A DNA stretch of 64,000 nt. Origin: Entonaema liquescens (lineage: Eukaryota > Ascomycota > Sordariomycetes > Xylariales > Xylariaceae). Below are positions 27,702-42,131 of the stretch, piece after piece. The first letter of the stretch is position 1. Each line of letters begins with the position of its first letter. The notes beneath the pieces are model-generated. The model was not told the DNA's origin. It saw only the letters and a program-made list of their open reading frames with translations, and searched no databases. The translations under genes and the position numbers were made by a program. The stretch lies in the NCBI GenBank assembly GCA_902805475.1, contig CADCSX010000010.1, forward strand, positions 1-64,000, in the 5' to 3' direction.

Positions 27702-29110
27702 TTAATAAATATATATATATAATATTTATTTTATTATTATTATTAAAAGTATATTTCATTTATTAAAAAATTAAAATTTTGTTAAAAAAAAACTTTTTAA
27801 AAAAAATATAAAAAAGAAAAAATAAATATTTTAAATAATAAAAAATAAATTTTTTTTTATATTTATTTAAATATATTTTAAAAAGTTTTAATTAATTATT
27901 TTTTATTATATTTTTTTTAATTAAAAATAATTGAATAAATACATATTTTTTTAATTTTTAAATTAATTAAATTATAAAATTATTAAAATTTTAATAATTT
28001 TAATTAATTAATATATATAATTAAAAATATTAATTTAATAATAGTTCGAAAAATTATATTATTCGTTTAAATTTAAATAATAATATTATAAATAATAAAG
28101 TTTTAATATATATATTTATTTTAAATATTATTTAAATAATTCTTAATTATTTTTATTTTAACTTATATTTTAATTATTAACTTTATTTTTGTTTTAATTA
28201 ACAATTTTACCATTATTTTAATTAATCTCGCTATTATTTTAATTGATTTTATTTTTATTTTAATCGGTTTCGTTTTTATTTTAATTAAAATTTTTTTTTT
28301 AATTAATAATTTCTAATAATTTTAATTTTATTAATATTATAAGATTATTTTTATTATATTCGTTTATTAAAATTATTACGTTTTATATAAATAATTCTTT
28401 CAAATATTATTAATTATATATTAAATTATAATTTTTTTATCGGATTAAATATTTAATAATTAATTTTTTTTTCATTTATTAATTTATTATTTTAAAAGCT
28501 TTTCGATTTTATATAATATTTAATTTTTATTATTATTTTATATAGTTATATATTTAAATTATAATTTACAATAATTATATAAATTGATTTTTTATAATAT
28601 TTTATATAATTAAATTATAAAAATTATTTTATAAATTTTTTAATATAATAAAACATTTAATTTATAAATTAAATCACTAATGTATTATATAATTAATAAT
28701 AATTTAATGCATTATATTAATTATTTTATAATAATTTATTTTATAAAATATATTTTTTATATAATTAAAAATATATTATATTTTTTATTTTTTATTTTAT
28801 AAATTTATAAATTTATAAATTTTATTATATTATATTTTTATATTTACTATTATAAAATTAATTATTATTTTAATTTTGTTTTAATATAAATTATATAATA
28901 TATTAAAATTAATATTATTATTAAATATTTTTATAATTAATATAATTATTTAAAATTTAAAATTATATATTATTTTATTTAAATTTTATTTTAATATTGT
29001 TAATTTAATATTATTTAAATTATATTAGAAAATTAAAATAATATTAATTTATGATTTAAATAAAAATAAATAATAATATTATATAATTGTTTTAATATTT
29101 TAATTTTTTT
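27702..29110. other. AT-rich decayed sequence with a 21/24-bp tandem repeat
   Basis: Decayed AT-rich DNA. A short tandem array at about 28,168-28,288 has units of 24, 24, 21, 21 and 21 bp, each starting TTAATT or TTAATC (see findings). No gene and no delimited element. Confidence 0.55.
28168..28288 (-). repeat. Tandem minisatellite of 21/24-bp units
   Basis: Five diverged units such as TTAATTGATTTTATTTTTATT and TTAATCGGTTTCGTTTTTATT follow each other without gaps. All lengths are multiples of three. In one minus-strand frame every unit contains TAA, which could be a mutated CAA, leaving an asparagine-, lysine- and glutamine-rich 7-8 residue repeat. This may be a relic of a repetitive coding segment. 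Confidence 0.5.
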
Positions 29111-29825
29111 TATAATGGTTTAACGTAACGGTTTAATGTTTAGCAATTTTTTTTAAAAAAAATAAGTTTGAATTTTATAACCATTATAAGCTTTTTAATT
29201 CTTAATGAAAAATCGGATTATTATTGGAATAATTATATAAAATTAACGTATTAATAAATAAGTTTTTTCTTTTTATAAAAACTTAAACGTATTTTTATAA
29301 AGTTATTTAAATAATAAATTATATTAAAACTTAAATATTTAAAAAAGTAATAAACTTTTAAATTATTAAACGGGATATTATTATTTTAATTACGATTTGC
29401 GTTTTAAGTTATAACTTTATTTACCACGTAAAAAACTAAAAAACCTTTTTTTTATATAAATATTAAAATTTTATTTTAAGAAAGTTAAAAATGTATTTAA
29501 GAACGTTATTGTTTTAAATATTAATAAATCGATAGAAATTAACGATTTAAAAAAATATATTTAATAAAACTTATAATGTTATTAATAAAAATGTTATTTT
29601 AAAAAAAATTTAATTAATAATAATTTAATTAAAAACTTATATTATAATATTTAAGCTTTGTAATTTAATTAAAAGAAAATAATTTATAATTAAAAAAAAT
29701 TATAAAATTAATCGATAATATTAATTTTAAATATAAATAAAAATCATTACAAAATAACAAATTGCAAATATAACGTAAAAGAAAATAAAATATATAAGTT
29801 TATTTTAATATAAATATAATTTTTA
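29111..29825 (+). repeat. Dispersed repeat family C, copy 3
   Basis: About 715 bp starting TATAATGGTTTAACG and ending AATTTTTA, colinear with copies 1, 2 and 4. Moderately decayed. No shared flanking duplication found. Confidence 0.7.
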
Positions 29826-31848
29826 TCCGAATTTATTTATTTAATAAAAATATTAATAATACTTTATTATAAATAAAATATAATTGTATATAAATATAAC
29901 AATGTAAAAATAATAAATAAATAAATAAATAATTTTTTTTATTTAATTATTAATTTATAAATAATAATTTATTAATATAATAAATTTTATTTTAATTTTA
30001 TAAATAATATTTATTAAATTTTTAATATAAATTTAAAATTTTAATTAAATATTATTTTTATTAATAATTTTTCATTATATAATAAAAAAAAATATAATAT
30101 TAATATTATTTAATAAATTACTTTATATTTAATATTATTTAATATTAAAATAATTTTTTTATTAAATTTATAAATTGTAATTATTATTATATTATAATTT
30201 TAAAACTTTTTTATTATTTATAATATATCTTTTATTAATATTTTAAATAAATTAATAATGAAATTTTGTATTATTATATAATAAAATATAATTACTGAAT
30301 TAATTAATAATAATTTATTATTTACTTTTAATTTATTATTATAGTTTTTAATATTTTTTATTAAATTTTATATATTAATATTTTATAAATTATAAAACAT
30401 TTATTTTAATTTAAAATAATGTTATTTATTATACACCATTTTTAATTAATCTTATATATAATTTAATAAAATTATTAATTATTTTTAACTTATATTTAAT
30501 ATATGATATAGTAATTTATTTTGTAATTTATAACGAAATTATTTAATTATATTTTTATTTATTTTTTAATTAATTAAAATCTCTTTTATAATTATTTTAA
30601 TTATTTATTTTTTTTATAATTTTAAATAATATGACGTTTAAATATTTTATTAATAGTTATTTTAATTATAAAATAATTAAAGTTTTTTATAATATTTTTA
30701 ATGTAATTTTTATTACATTATTCTTTTTTTTTTTATCTTTAACCATTATTTTTATTAGTAATTATAATAATACATGAAACATTAAATTTAATTATTTTAA
30801 AATATTATATATTTTTAAACAAAATTGTAATAAATATATAAATATTATTATTAATTTAATATTTATTTTATTTATATTAAATATTTTAAAAGTTCTTTAT
30901 TTTATGATATTTTTAATAATTTAATAATTTATTAATATAATTATTAAATATGTAAATAATTATAATTAAATTTTATTTTATTAATATTTTAAATAAAAAT
31001 ATTATTAATTTAATATTATTAATTAATATTATTTTAATGTTTTAAAGTTTTTTTAAATAAAAAATAAATATATTAAATTTTTATATTTTAAATATATTAA
31101 TTTTTATATTTTAAATATATTAATTTTTAAATATATTATTTTTTTACTATCTTAATAATTTAATATTATTAAATTTATTAATTTTTTTATAAATTTTTAA
31201 ATATTTTTATTTTAATTTATATAAATATAAATAATGTTTTTATTATATATTTTCTTTCGTTAAATAATTATTAATATTTTACCATTTTTTTATTTTATTA
31301 TTATTAATATAATTTTTTATTATTATAAAAATTAAATTTTTTATATATATTATAAAATATATTTTTATAAAAAATTTATTATTTTAATATAATTTTTTAA
31401 TATAAATAATATTATAAATATTTTAGTTTTTTATATTATATTAATTCTCTTTATATAATAATAATATTTAAATTATTAATAATAAACATATTTTATATAA
31501 ATATTATTTATATATTTTTATTATATAGTTATAAATTATTATATTATTAATATAAATTTTAATGAAATTATTAAAAATTAATAGTTTTTAATTTATAAAT
31601 TTTTAATTAAAAATTAAGGAATTTTTAAATTTTATTAATATTATTTTTAATATTTTAAGTTTTTTTAATAAAATAATTATTTTTAATTAATATATTTTTA
31701 TGTTATTAATAATTAATAAAAAAACGTTAAATTATTTATTATAATAAGATATTTTTGTTTTTTTATTTTATTAATAATTCTTTTTATTATAATAATAATT
31801 AAATTTTTTTTTATTTATTAATTATTTATTATATTAGAAATAATAAAA
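29826..31848. other. AT-rich decayed sequence, nothing assignable
   Basis: 2.0 kb between two direct C repeats, without an ORF. A diverged tandem repeat of about 27 bp containing TTTTTATATTTTAAATATA lies at 31,077-31,140. The C copies at each end are in the same orientation, so this could be the interior of an LTR-like unit, but I found no supporting duplication. Confidence 0.5.
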
Positions 31849-32516
31849 TATAATTTAATATAATTGTTTAATGTTTAATATTTGTTTTTTAAAAAAAGTA
31901 AATTTAAATTTTATAATTATTATAAATTTTTTAATTTTTTAATAAAAAACTAAATTATTATTAAAATAATTATATAAAATTAATATATTAATAAATTAAT
32001 TTTTCTTTTATATAAAAATTTAAACGTAATTTTATAAATTTATTTAAATAATAAATTATATTAAAATTTAAATATTTAAAAAAATAATAAATTTTTAAAT
32101 TATTAAATAAAATATTATTATTTTAATTATAATCCATATTTTAAATTATAATTTTATCCACTATATAAAAAACTAAAAATTTTTCTTTTTATATAAATAT
32201 TAAAAAAACCTTATTTTAAAAAATTTAAAAATATATTTTAAAGTTTTATTATTTTAAATATTATTAAATCGAAAAAAATTAATAATTTAAAAAAAATATA
32301 TATAAAAATATATTTAATAAAATTTATAATATTATTAATGAAAATATTATTTTAAAAAAATTTTTAATTAATAATAATTTAATTAAAAAAATTAATAAAA
32401 TTAATTAATAATATTAATTTTATATATAAATAAAAATAATTATAAAATAATAAATTATAGATATAATATAAAAAAAAAATAAATAAATTTATTTTAATAT
32501 AAATATAGTTTTTATT
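31849..32516 (+). repeat. Dispersed repeat family C, copy 4
   Basis: About 668 bp colinear with the other C copies, with an internal gap near 32,390. Almost all C and G are lost. Confidence 0.65.
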
Positions 32517-32614
32517 TATTTGTTAAAATTTTAAATATTTGATTTTTTTTAAGGTTTTATTTTTAAAGTTAAAATTTTTTAAAAAGTAATTTTTATAATT
32601 ATTTAAATATAAAT

Positions 32615-32740
32615 TGTTAAATATAATTTAACATATATTTATAAGACTAAAATTTAATATAAAATTACTTTATATTTAATAACTCCATTTCTTTTTCTTT
32701 TATTATTAATAATTTAATAATATAAAAATAATTAATTTTA
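32615..32740 (+). mobile_element. Truncated family A LTR plus primer-binding site
   Basis: An LTR of 60 bp (32,615-32,674, lacking the middle of the 146-bp version) is followed after position 32,674 by TTTAATAACTCC. This is the RIP form of TTTGGTAGCTCC at 2,744. The tail then matches 2,170-2,215. It is therefore a 5' LTR fragment with its leader. A duplicated segment of about 34 bp begins at 32,728. Confidence 0.6.
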
Positions 32741-35700
32741 AAATAAATTTATTTTATAAATAATTAATTTTAAAATAAATTTATTTTATAAATAATTAAT
32801 TTTTTAATAAATTATTTATTTAATAAATATTTATTTATTTAAATTTTAAAAAAAGTAAAATTTACTTTATTTGAAAATATACTTTAAATATATTATCTTA
32901 ATAACTTTTATCTTTAAAACTTTTAAAATATATATTTTTTTTATATAAATAAAATAATTTAATAAATATTTTTAAAACTTTAATTTATAATTATTTATTT
33001 TTATTTATAAAATCTTATAATTTTATTAAAAATTTATAATTTAAAATTTTTTTAACTTTTTTAATTAAATTTTTATTTATTTTTTCTTTAATTATATTTT
33101 TTAATTATTTTTTCTAAAAATAAAATTATACCTTTTTTTATTAAAAACTATTCTTTCTTTTAATATACTATTTTTCTTAAAAATAAAATTATACTTTCTT
33201 TTACCAAAAACCTATTTTTTTTTTTTAATATATCCTTATTACATTTATAAATTCTTTAATTATTAAAAAAAAAATTTTAATTTATAATTTACATTATTTT
33301 ATTTAAAATTATAAACTATTAAATTATTTTTCCATTTTTTTTAAATATTTAATAATTTTTAATATATTATTAATTATTATTATATAATTATATTTTTATA
33401 TAAAAATCCTATATTAATATAAATTTATAAAATTTTTAATAAATAAATTTATATTATAATATTTATAATATTATTTTTTTAAAATTTTAAAAAATAATAT
33501 TAAATTTTTTTATTTTTTATACAGTAAATAACTTATATTTAAAACGTTAAATTTAAATTTTACTTATTAAAATAATTTATTAATTTATTTTAAATTAAAC
33601 AATAAATTTTAATAATTAATTCTTATATTTTAATTATATAAAAAATAAATTAAAAATAAAAATTAAAAAAAAACCTTTACATTTTATAAAAATAAAAAAT
33701 TATTTTTAATTTTAAAATTTTTAAAATAAATAAAATTATTTAAAATATTAAATTAAATTAAAAACCTTTATTTATTTAATAAAAAAATATTTATTATTAT
33801 ATTTCTTTTAATTTTAAATAATAAAAACATTTTAATAAATATATTAAATTTAAATTAAAATAAAATAAATTTTATAATTTATTTATTTTAAATAATTTTT
33901 TTAATAGATTTAATTATAATTAATATTTTATATTAAAACCTTTAATTAAATTTTCTAAAATATTTTAAATTTTTTTTTTTTTAATAAATTATTTCTTATC
34001 TTTTTTACTTATTCTTATAAATTTTTTTTAAATTAATTTAATAAATATAAATTTAAATTTATTTTATTAAATAAATAATATTATTATTATAATTTAAATT
34101 ATATTATAAAATAAAAATATTTATAACTTTATATAAAATATTAATAATATAATAAAAAGATTTTTTTAAAATAATAATAATATATTTAATTTAAATAATT
34201 AAAAATTTTATTACATTAATTACTTTTATTTAAACGTTATTAAATCCTATAAATCTAAAAATTATATAATTATTTTTAATAATATATATTAATAAAATAT
34301 ATATTTATTTATTAATTTTTATTATATAATAATAATTAATCCAATTAAATAAATTATTTTTTAAAATAATTTTCTATAATTTTTACAAAATAATATCTAA
34401 ATATAATAAATTACTTATTTAATAAAAAAATAAAAAATTATTATAATAATTGATTTAAAATATATATTAATTTTTATTATTAATAAATTTAAAATTAATT
34501 TAATAAATATATAAATAGTTATATAAATTATAATTTATAATTATACTTATTTAATAGAAAATATATTTATTATTTAATAAATAATATAATTTTTTTATAA
34601 TATAAAAACTTATAATTTTATTTATTTAAATTTATAAATTTTTATTAATAAATTATAAAATAAAATATTTTTAAATAAATATTTTAATTATATTAAAAAA
34701 AAATAAAAAACTTATAAAAATAATATTATAATAAAAAACTTATATATTTAATTTATTTTATTTAATATTTTTATTTTATTAATTATTTTAATTATATTAA
34801 TTAGTTTTATATTAAATTCTTTTATCATTCCTAAATTATTTAAAATTATTATTAATATAATTTATATAAAAAAATAAAAAAAATATTAATTAAAATTAAA
34901 AATTACAATAATTAAAATAAAAAAAATATAATAAATAAAAATAAAATAATTATAAAAACCAATAATATTTTTTTTATTAATTAAAAAACAGATAAAATTA
35001 TTTAAATTATTATAAAAATTATTATAAAAATTATTATAACTATAAATAAAATAATTTTTACAGATATATTTATTATAAATAATAATTATTTTAATAAATA
35101 TATTATTAATAGATCTATTTTAATTATTTTATTAATAATTATTCTAATATTTAAAATAAAATATTTATAAATATTAATAATTTAAATAAAAATTAATAAA
35201 AATAGTAAATAAATATAAAAAGTTATATTATAATAAAAAAATAATTAAAAAAAATTATAAAAAAATATATATAAAAATAAATAAAGATAAATAAACCGAA
35301 AAAATTAATATAATTAATAATTATTTCTTTTTTTTTATATATAAAACATTTTTTAATAAAAATATTATTAAATTTATTTTAAACGAAATAATTTAAACCT
35401 TAATTTATCGAAATTATTATAATATTTTTAATAATTAAACCGCTTTTTTTATATATAATTTTATTAAAATTTATAAAAAAAAAATTTACGTTATAAAAAA
35501 AAGTTTTTTATAAAAAATTAATAAATTTATTTTTATAAAAAAAAAACTTTTATAAAAAATAAAATCTTTAATTTTATTATAATTTAATTTAAATAAAAAA
35601 TTATTTAAAATATAAATTTTATAATTTATACATATTTTTAATTAAATATTATTTTAAAAAACATATAAAAATTAATTATAATTTATATTAATATAAAATA

Positions 35701-37068
35701 TTTTAATATTTTAATTAATTATTTATAATTAAAAGATTTTACTTTTTATATATAAATTATTAATATATTATTTATTTTTATAAAAAATATAATTAAAAAG
35801 ATTTTATTATATAAAAAAACTATTTTTTAATTAAATTTAAAAAATAATTATAATTAAATATAAATAATAAACTAATTTATTATTAAAATATTAATAATTT
35901 ATAATAATTTTTAATTAAATTTTTTTTAATATATTTTTCTTTTTTAAATATATAATAAATATTTAATATTTAAACTAAACTTTAATTATAAATTTTTATA
36001 ATTAATTAGTTATATTAATAATAATTATTTATAAAAGAAATTTTATTTATTAATAAATTTTAATTTAAGTTAATATAATAATATTATTTAAAATAATAAT
36101 ATAAATTTTAATTTTTTATATAAATTTACTAAAAAGTAATTTAAAAGATTTTAATTAAGATTATATATTTATTATTAAGATTAATAATTTATTTAATATT
36201 TTTATTTTTTTTAAAAAAAAAAAATAATCTTTTTTTTAAATTTTATAAATAAATTAATTTATATCAAATAAAAATAAAAATTTAATTATATTAAAGATTA
36301 TTATAATAAAAGATATTTTATTATTATTTAAAAGAAAATAACTTTTATATAAATAACTATAATTATTATAAAAAATATTATTAATAATTATTAAATAATA
36401 AAAAAATTTAATTTAAATAATAATATTATTTATATATTAATATTTAAAAAAAAGATATTAAATAATGTTTAATTAATTGTTAAAAATAATAAAATTTAAA
36501 TAAAAAAACCATTTTCTTTAAAAGTTTAATAATTAAAAAATATATTTTTTTATAAAATAAAAAAAAATATATATATTTATTTTTAAAATCTTTATATTAA
36601 TTTTATAAAATAAATTTAAAATTTAATTAATAATTATAATATTTAAAATAAATTAAATTTTGTTAAAATAATTAATAAAAAAAAGATATAAATTTATTTT
36701 ATAAAAAGTTAATAAAATTAAATTTAAATTTTTATTAAATTTTATAAATTTAATATAAAAAAATAAAAAATAGTAAATAAAATTTTTAATAATATATAAA
36801 AAAATAGTAAATTTAAATATATAAAATAATTTTTACTATTAAATTATTCCGTTTTTATAATATATTATATAATTAATAATATTTAAAAAAAACATATTAT
36901 AATTAATTTATAATTATTTAATAAAATAATAATTTTAAATATATATTTTTTATTAACGTAAAAATTTATAATTAATAAATTCTAAAAATTATATTATATT
37001 ATAATTATAAACAGATTTAAATTTTTTTATTAATTACTTATTTAATTAAATTATTAAAATAAAATAAT
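32741..37068. other. AT-rich decayed sequence, nothing assignable
   Basis: 4.3 kb with no ORF, no repeat that I could pair within the window, and very few C or G. A 34-bp direct duplication (units containing AATTTTAAAATAAATTTATT) spans about 32,728-32,797 at its left edge. Confidence 0.55.
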
Positions 37069-37075
37069 AATTATT

Positions 37076-37265
37076 ATCATTAGACTTGCGAAGCGATTGC
37101 TAACCCATTAAGCCACTGGCCCCTCAGCGGGGATCCTTACCGCAAAAGGACATCGAATCACATGATCGAACACATGTGATGTCATAGCAGTATATAAGGT
37201 TGGGGCGCATGGCGATCGCACACGCCACACCCCCAGGATATATCACGTGGTCGCAGCCACGTGAC
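37076..37265 (-). other. Unmutated 190-bp island with tRNA-like A box
   Basis: Normal-GC DNA embedded in AT-rich sequence and flanked by the 7-bp direct repeat AATTATT (37,069-37,075 and 37,266-37,272). Read on the minus strand it contains GGGGCCAG followed by TGGCTTAATGG, a perfect fit to the Pol III A-box consensus and like the 5' half of a tRNA. The anticodon arm does not fold, and no T arm or B box follows. Upstream are a TTATATA box, the inverted pair TCACATG/CATGTGA, and an inverted repeat TCACGTG-(8)-CACGTGA at 37,243-37,264. It could be a SINE-like insertion, a truncated tRNA-containing fragment, or a regulatory relic short enough to escape RIP. Confidence 0.5.
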
Positions 37266-37272
37266 AATTATT

Positions 37273-39934
37273 TCTTTATAAAATTTTAAAATGTTTAACG
37301 TTATATTAATAAATTATTAAAATAGTTTAAATTATATTTAAAAATATATAGATAAAAAATTAAAATTTTATAAATAATTTATAATAATATATATTAATAA
37401 TATTATTATTTATTTTAAAATATTAAAAAAATATTTAAAATATTTAATTTTAATTTTTTAATTATTTTAAAATTTTAATTTATTTATTAAATTAAATAAA
37501 TTTTTTTTAAAATATTTTATAATTTATTTTTTTAAATATTTAATAAATAATTTAAATATATTATTAATAAATAATTATATAAAAGTTTTTTAAAAATTAA
37601 AAATTTTATTTATATTAATAAATTTAAAAATATATATTAATTTAATAAATTTTTTTAAAAAATTTATTTTATAATATTAATAAAAATTAATATTTTTATA
37701 AAAAAAAAAGATAGAATTAATTATTTAAAAATATGCGATAAAAAATTTATTTAAAATAGTTTTAAAACGTAAAAAATAGGTAAAATTAATTAAATTTATT
37801 TTAATAAAAAAAAAAAGTTTTAAAATTATTTAAAAAGATTTAACGTTTTTTAATTATTTTATTTATTAAAATATAAAAAAAATTACTTTTTTAAAATTAA
37901 ATATTTTTAAATAAAAAGATTTTGCTGTAATGGTATTTTATAACAAAAAAAAATGGAATAATTTAAAATTAATTATAAATTTTATTAAATTTATATAATA
38001 TTTTAATAAAATATTAATTAAAATAAAATAATAATATTAAATAATAAAAGTAAAAATAGTTTATTTAATTTAAATTTATAAATAATTTTAAATTTATATT
38101 TAATTTTATTTATATAATATTATAATTTTTATAAATTATAAAATTATATAAAATATAATTAATTAAATAATATTAAAATTTATAAATTTAATAAAATTTA
38201 ATTTATATTTAATAATAATTTTAATATATTTATCTTAATTTTACCTAAATATTTAATATATATTAGATTATATTAATTTAATATTAAATACCTTATTTGA
38301 ATTATTTATATATAATAATATAAAAAATATAATAAAAATTATAAATTAATTTAAAAATTAATTAAATAATATAATTAAAAATTTTAATTATATAATCAAA
38401 ATAATAATAATTTTATTAAATAAAATAAAAATAAAAATAATTACTAATTATACACGTAATAAAAGATTAATTAAAATTATTAAAAAATTTATAAATAAAT
38501 TAATTAAAAAAAAATCTATTAGAAATTTTTATTATTAATTAAACAATAATAATTTATTATATATAACAGAAAAAAATAGTATTAAATATTTTTATATTTT
38601 TAATAATTATATTTTTATAATATTTAAAATAATATATAATTTTAAATATTATTTTAATCTAAAAAAAATAACTTATAATTTAAATAATTTTAATATTAAT
38701 CATTTATTTAAGAAATTAATTAATTACCTTATCCATTACCCCAAATATAGAATAAATTAGATAAATTAATATTAAATGTTAAGTAAATTTAAATTAATTT
38801 ATAAATTATTTTAATTATTTTATATAATTATAATAAATTTTATAATTAATTTATTAAAAGTTCTTATAATAAATATAATTTAATAAATAATTAACCTTAG
38901 AAAAACTAATATTATATTAGTAATAATATATAAATTTAATAAAAAATTATTAATTATATTTAAATATATAAAATATATAATAAAAAATTAAACTTATATC
39001 TTTTATATTATATTAATATTAATAAATTAAGGTTTATTTATAAAAATTATATTAAATAAAAATCCTAAATTTATATTAGATTTTTAATAATTTTTATAAA
39101 AAAATTATAATATTATATTAGTAATATTTATAAATTATTATTTATAAATAAATAAGTAAAATAAAAAATAAAATTAAAATATTAAAATTATTATTAAATA
39201 TTATATTATTATTAAATTAAATATTATATAAATATATATTATTTTAATTTTTTAATATAATTTAAATAACGCAAAATTTTTAATATTAAAGAAATTATTA
39301 AATAAAATAATTTTTGGCTTTAAAGTTAAGTTATTTTTATTAATTTTTAAAATCCCAAAAAAATCTTTTAATTTTAAAATTTAAAAAAAAATTTATTAAT
39401 AAATAATTAAAATAATAATTAATTATATTACAATAAAAGCCAAAATAAAATATAATAAAAATTAAAATTTTTAAATTTTTAAGATAAGAAATAAGATTTA
39501 TTTTTATTTTTATAAAAATTATTATTTATTAAAAAAGTTAAATTAGAAATAGTTTTTATAGAAAATAGATCTTTTTATTATTATAAAAAAGGTTAAAAAT
39601 CTTATTTATGAATTAAACTTTTTAAAATATTAGCGTATTTATAGAGTTATATTAATTGCTTAATTGGTGTTAATTTTAAAAGAATTAAACTTTTTTAATA
39701 AAAAAAAATTAAAATTTAAAAAAATTTTTATTAAAAAAAATATAAATAAATATATTTTTTTTTAAATTAAACTTTTTTTAAAAAAATATATAAATAAAGT
39801 TAAAAAAAAATTAATAATTAAATATCTAATTTATTAAAAAAAATATAATTTAAAAAATAATTAATAATATCTTAAAGATTTATTTATAAAAAATATAATA
39901 AAATTAATAAAATAATTTAATTAAAAATATAAAA
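37273..39934. other. AT-rich decayed sequence, nothing assignable
   Basis: 2.7 kb of decayed AT-rich DNA. The right part may be the upstream continuation of the family A element that begins to match position 1 of the window at 39,935, but the window edge prevents comparison. No LTR-like copy was found here. Confidence 0.5.
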
Positions 39935-41312
39935 AAATTAAAAAAATTAAATAAATAGTTTTTTTAATAATAAAATTAACATATTAAATATAAATATAAT
40001 AAATTAAAAATTAATTTATTTTATATTAAAAATAAATTTAAAAATTTAATTATTTATAAAATATAATATATTTTACTAATTTTAAATATTATAATAAATA
40101 ATTTTAAATATATTTAATTTATTTTATTATATTAAATAACAATATTAAATTATTTTAAAAAATTTTTATTATAATAATTTTATAATATTTAATAAATATA
40201 ATTTTTATAAATATTAAAATTTTTAAATAATTATTTATTATAATTATCTTTTATTAAATTTTATAATTAATAATTTTTATTATTTAAATTATTTAATTAT
40301 TTTTTTTAAAAAAAAAATATAATATAATTTAATTAAATTACAATAATTAATTATTTTTACAATATAATTTATTAAAAGTTTTATAATATTTAATTTAAAA
40401 AGTTTTAATAATTAAAAAAATAATATTATAAATTATAATATTATATAAATAAATTAACTTAAATTTATTTTAAAATAAATTTAAAATTATAATGAAAATA
40501 TATATATAATAATAAAAAAATAATAAAATTTTAATAAAAAAAATATATAAATATATAAAATAAATTAATTTAATTTAAATAATATTTAATTAATTTTAAT
40601 ATTAATTATTAATAAATTTAAAAGATATTAAAAATATATTTTATTATTTTATAAATTTTATAAATTTTATTTAAAATATAATTTATTTGAAATAATTAAA
40701 TTTTTAAATTTAATTAAAATAAATTAATAATTATTTAAAACTTTATTATATTAATAAACAAAAATATTTTTAATTAATATAAAATAATATAAAATTATAA
40801 ATAATTATTAATTTAATGATATAATTATTTTTATAATATTTAAAATAAAAATAATAAAAATCTTATAAATACATAAAAATAAAAATAAAAATTTTGAATA
40901 TATTATTAAATTAAATTAAATATTTTTTAATAATAATTAATTTTTATTAATTTATTATTTTTTTAAAATTAAAAAAAAAAATTTTTTAAATAAATTATTT
41001 TAAAACTTTAAAAAATATAAATTTTACAAAATTAGATGTAAACATTATTAAATAAAATAATATTTATAAAATAAAAAATATTAAAATTTTAAAAAAAATA
41101 ATTATATTTATAAAATTAAATAAAATAAAAAAAATAGAAAATTAATTATATAAAAAAATTAAAGAAAAAAATAATAATAATAATATTTTATAAATTAATA
41201 AAATTTAAATAAAATTTATAAAAAGTAAAAAATAAATTAAAAATAAATAATTAATTATATTTTTTTCTCTTTTTATAATATTTTTTTTTATTATATTTTT
41301 TATATTTTTTAT

Positions 41313-42131
41313 AAATAATATTATTTTAAAATTACTTTACCGGATTTACAATATAAATTACTTAGAATTATAATTACTAACAGTTACGTATAAATATTAT
41401 CGTAAATTAATAACCGTATAATTTTACTTTATCACCTTAAATTAAATTTAATATTTCCCAACTATAATAATAAATATTTACGTTCATTTTAAAATATTTT
41501 TATTATTTAGATTTTAATTAATTAATTAATTTTAATTTTAAAAAAATGCAACCGTATTTCGTAAAGTTATTTTAAAAATAATTTATAACTAAAAAATAGT
41601 AATTTACAAATAAACGTTAATAATCTTCAAATAAAGGTTAATAATTTATAAATAAAACTATATTAATCTATAAATAAAGATATTTTTACATTATTTTCTC
41701 ACAATATTAACGTTTTTAATAAAAATTATTTACATATATTTAATTGGCGCAACTAAACGCGTTTAATGGTATTATTTTCGTAAATATTATATATAAATTA
41801 AACAAGATATTATTAAATAACAAAGTAATGCGTGCCACGCATGTTATTAACAACGTTAAATATCCAAATATAACCAATTTTACATACAAATACAAACCTA
41901 AAATAAACTTTAACGTCACTTATAACATTTACTTTTATCCCTCTTTAAATATAAAAATAAAAACGTAACGTTTTTATAATATTTACTTTTCATTATTTAC
42001 ATCGTAAGATTTAAAAAAATTATAAAACCATATCATTTTATTAATAATTCTAATTACCAATCACTTACAAATGTTCAATAAGGTAATCTACATTATAAAT
42101 CCAACAAAATAATCTTAAAATAACATCACTT
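41313..42131. mobile_element. hAT-like MITE family B, copy 3, nested in family A
   Basis: 819 bp flanked by the 8-bp duplication TTTTTTAT (41,305-41,312 and 42,132-42,139). The empty site is visible in the other A copy near 1,440 as TTTTTTGT. Inverted ends read AAATAATATTATTTT on the left and, reverse-complemented, AAGTGATGTTATTTT on the right. A 74-codon open frame at 41,744-41,968 is a chance opening and has no counterpart in copies 1 and 2. Confidence 0.85.

Noticed and set aside
37076..37125. Functional tRNA gene
   Set aside because: The A box fits, but no anticodon stem pairs and there is no T arm, B box or acceptor 3' strand.
41744..41968. 74-codon frame inside MITE B copy 3
   Set aside because: Not conserved in the other two B copies; a chance opening.
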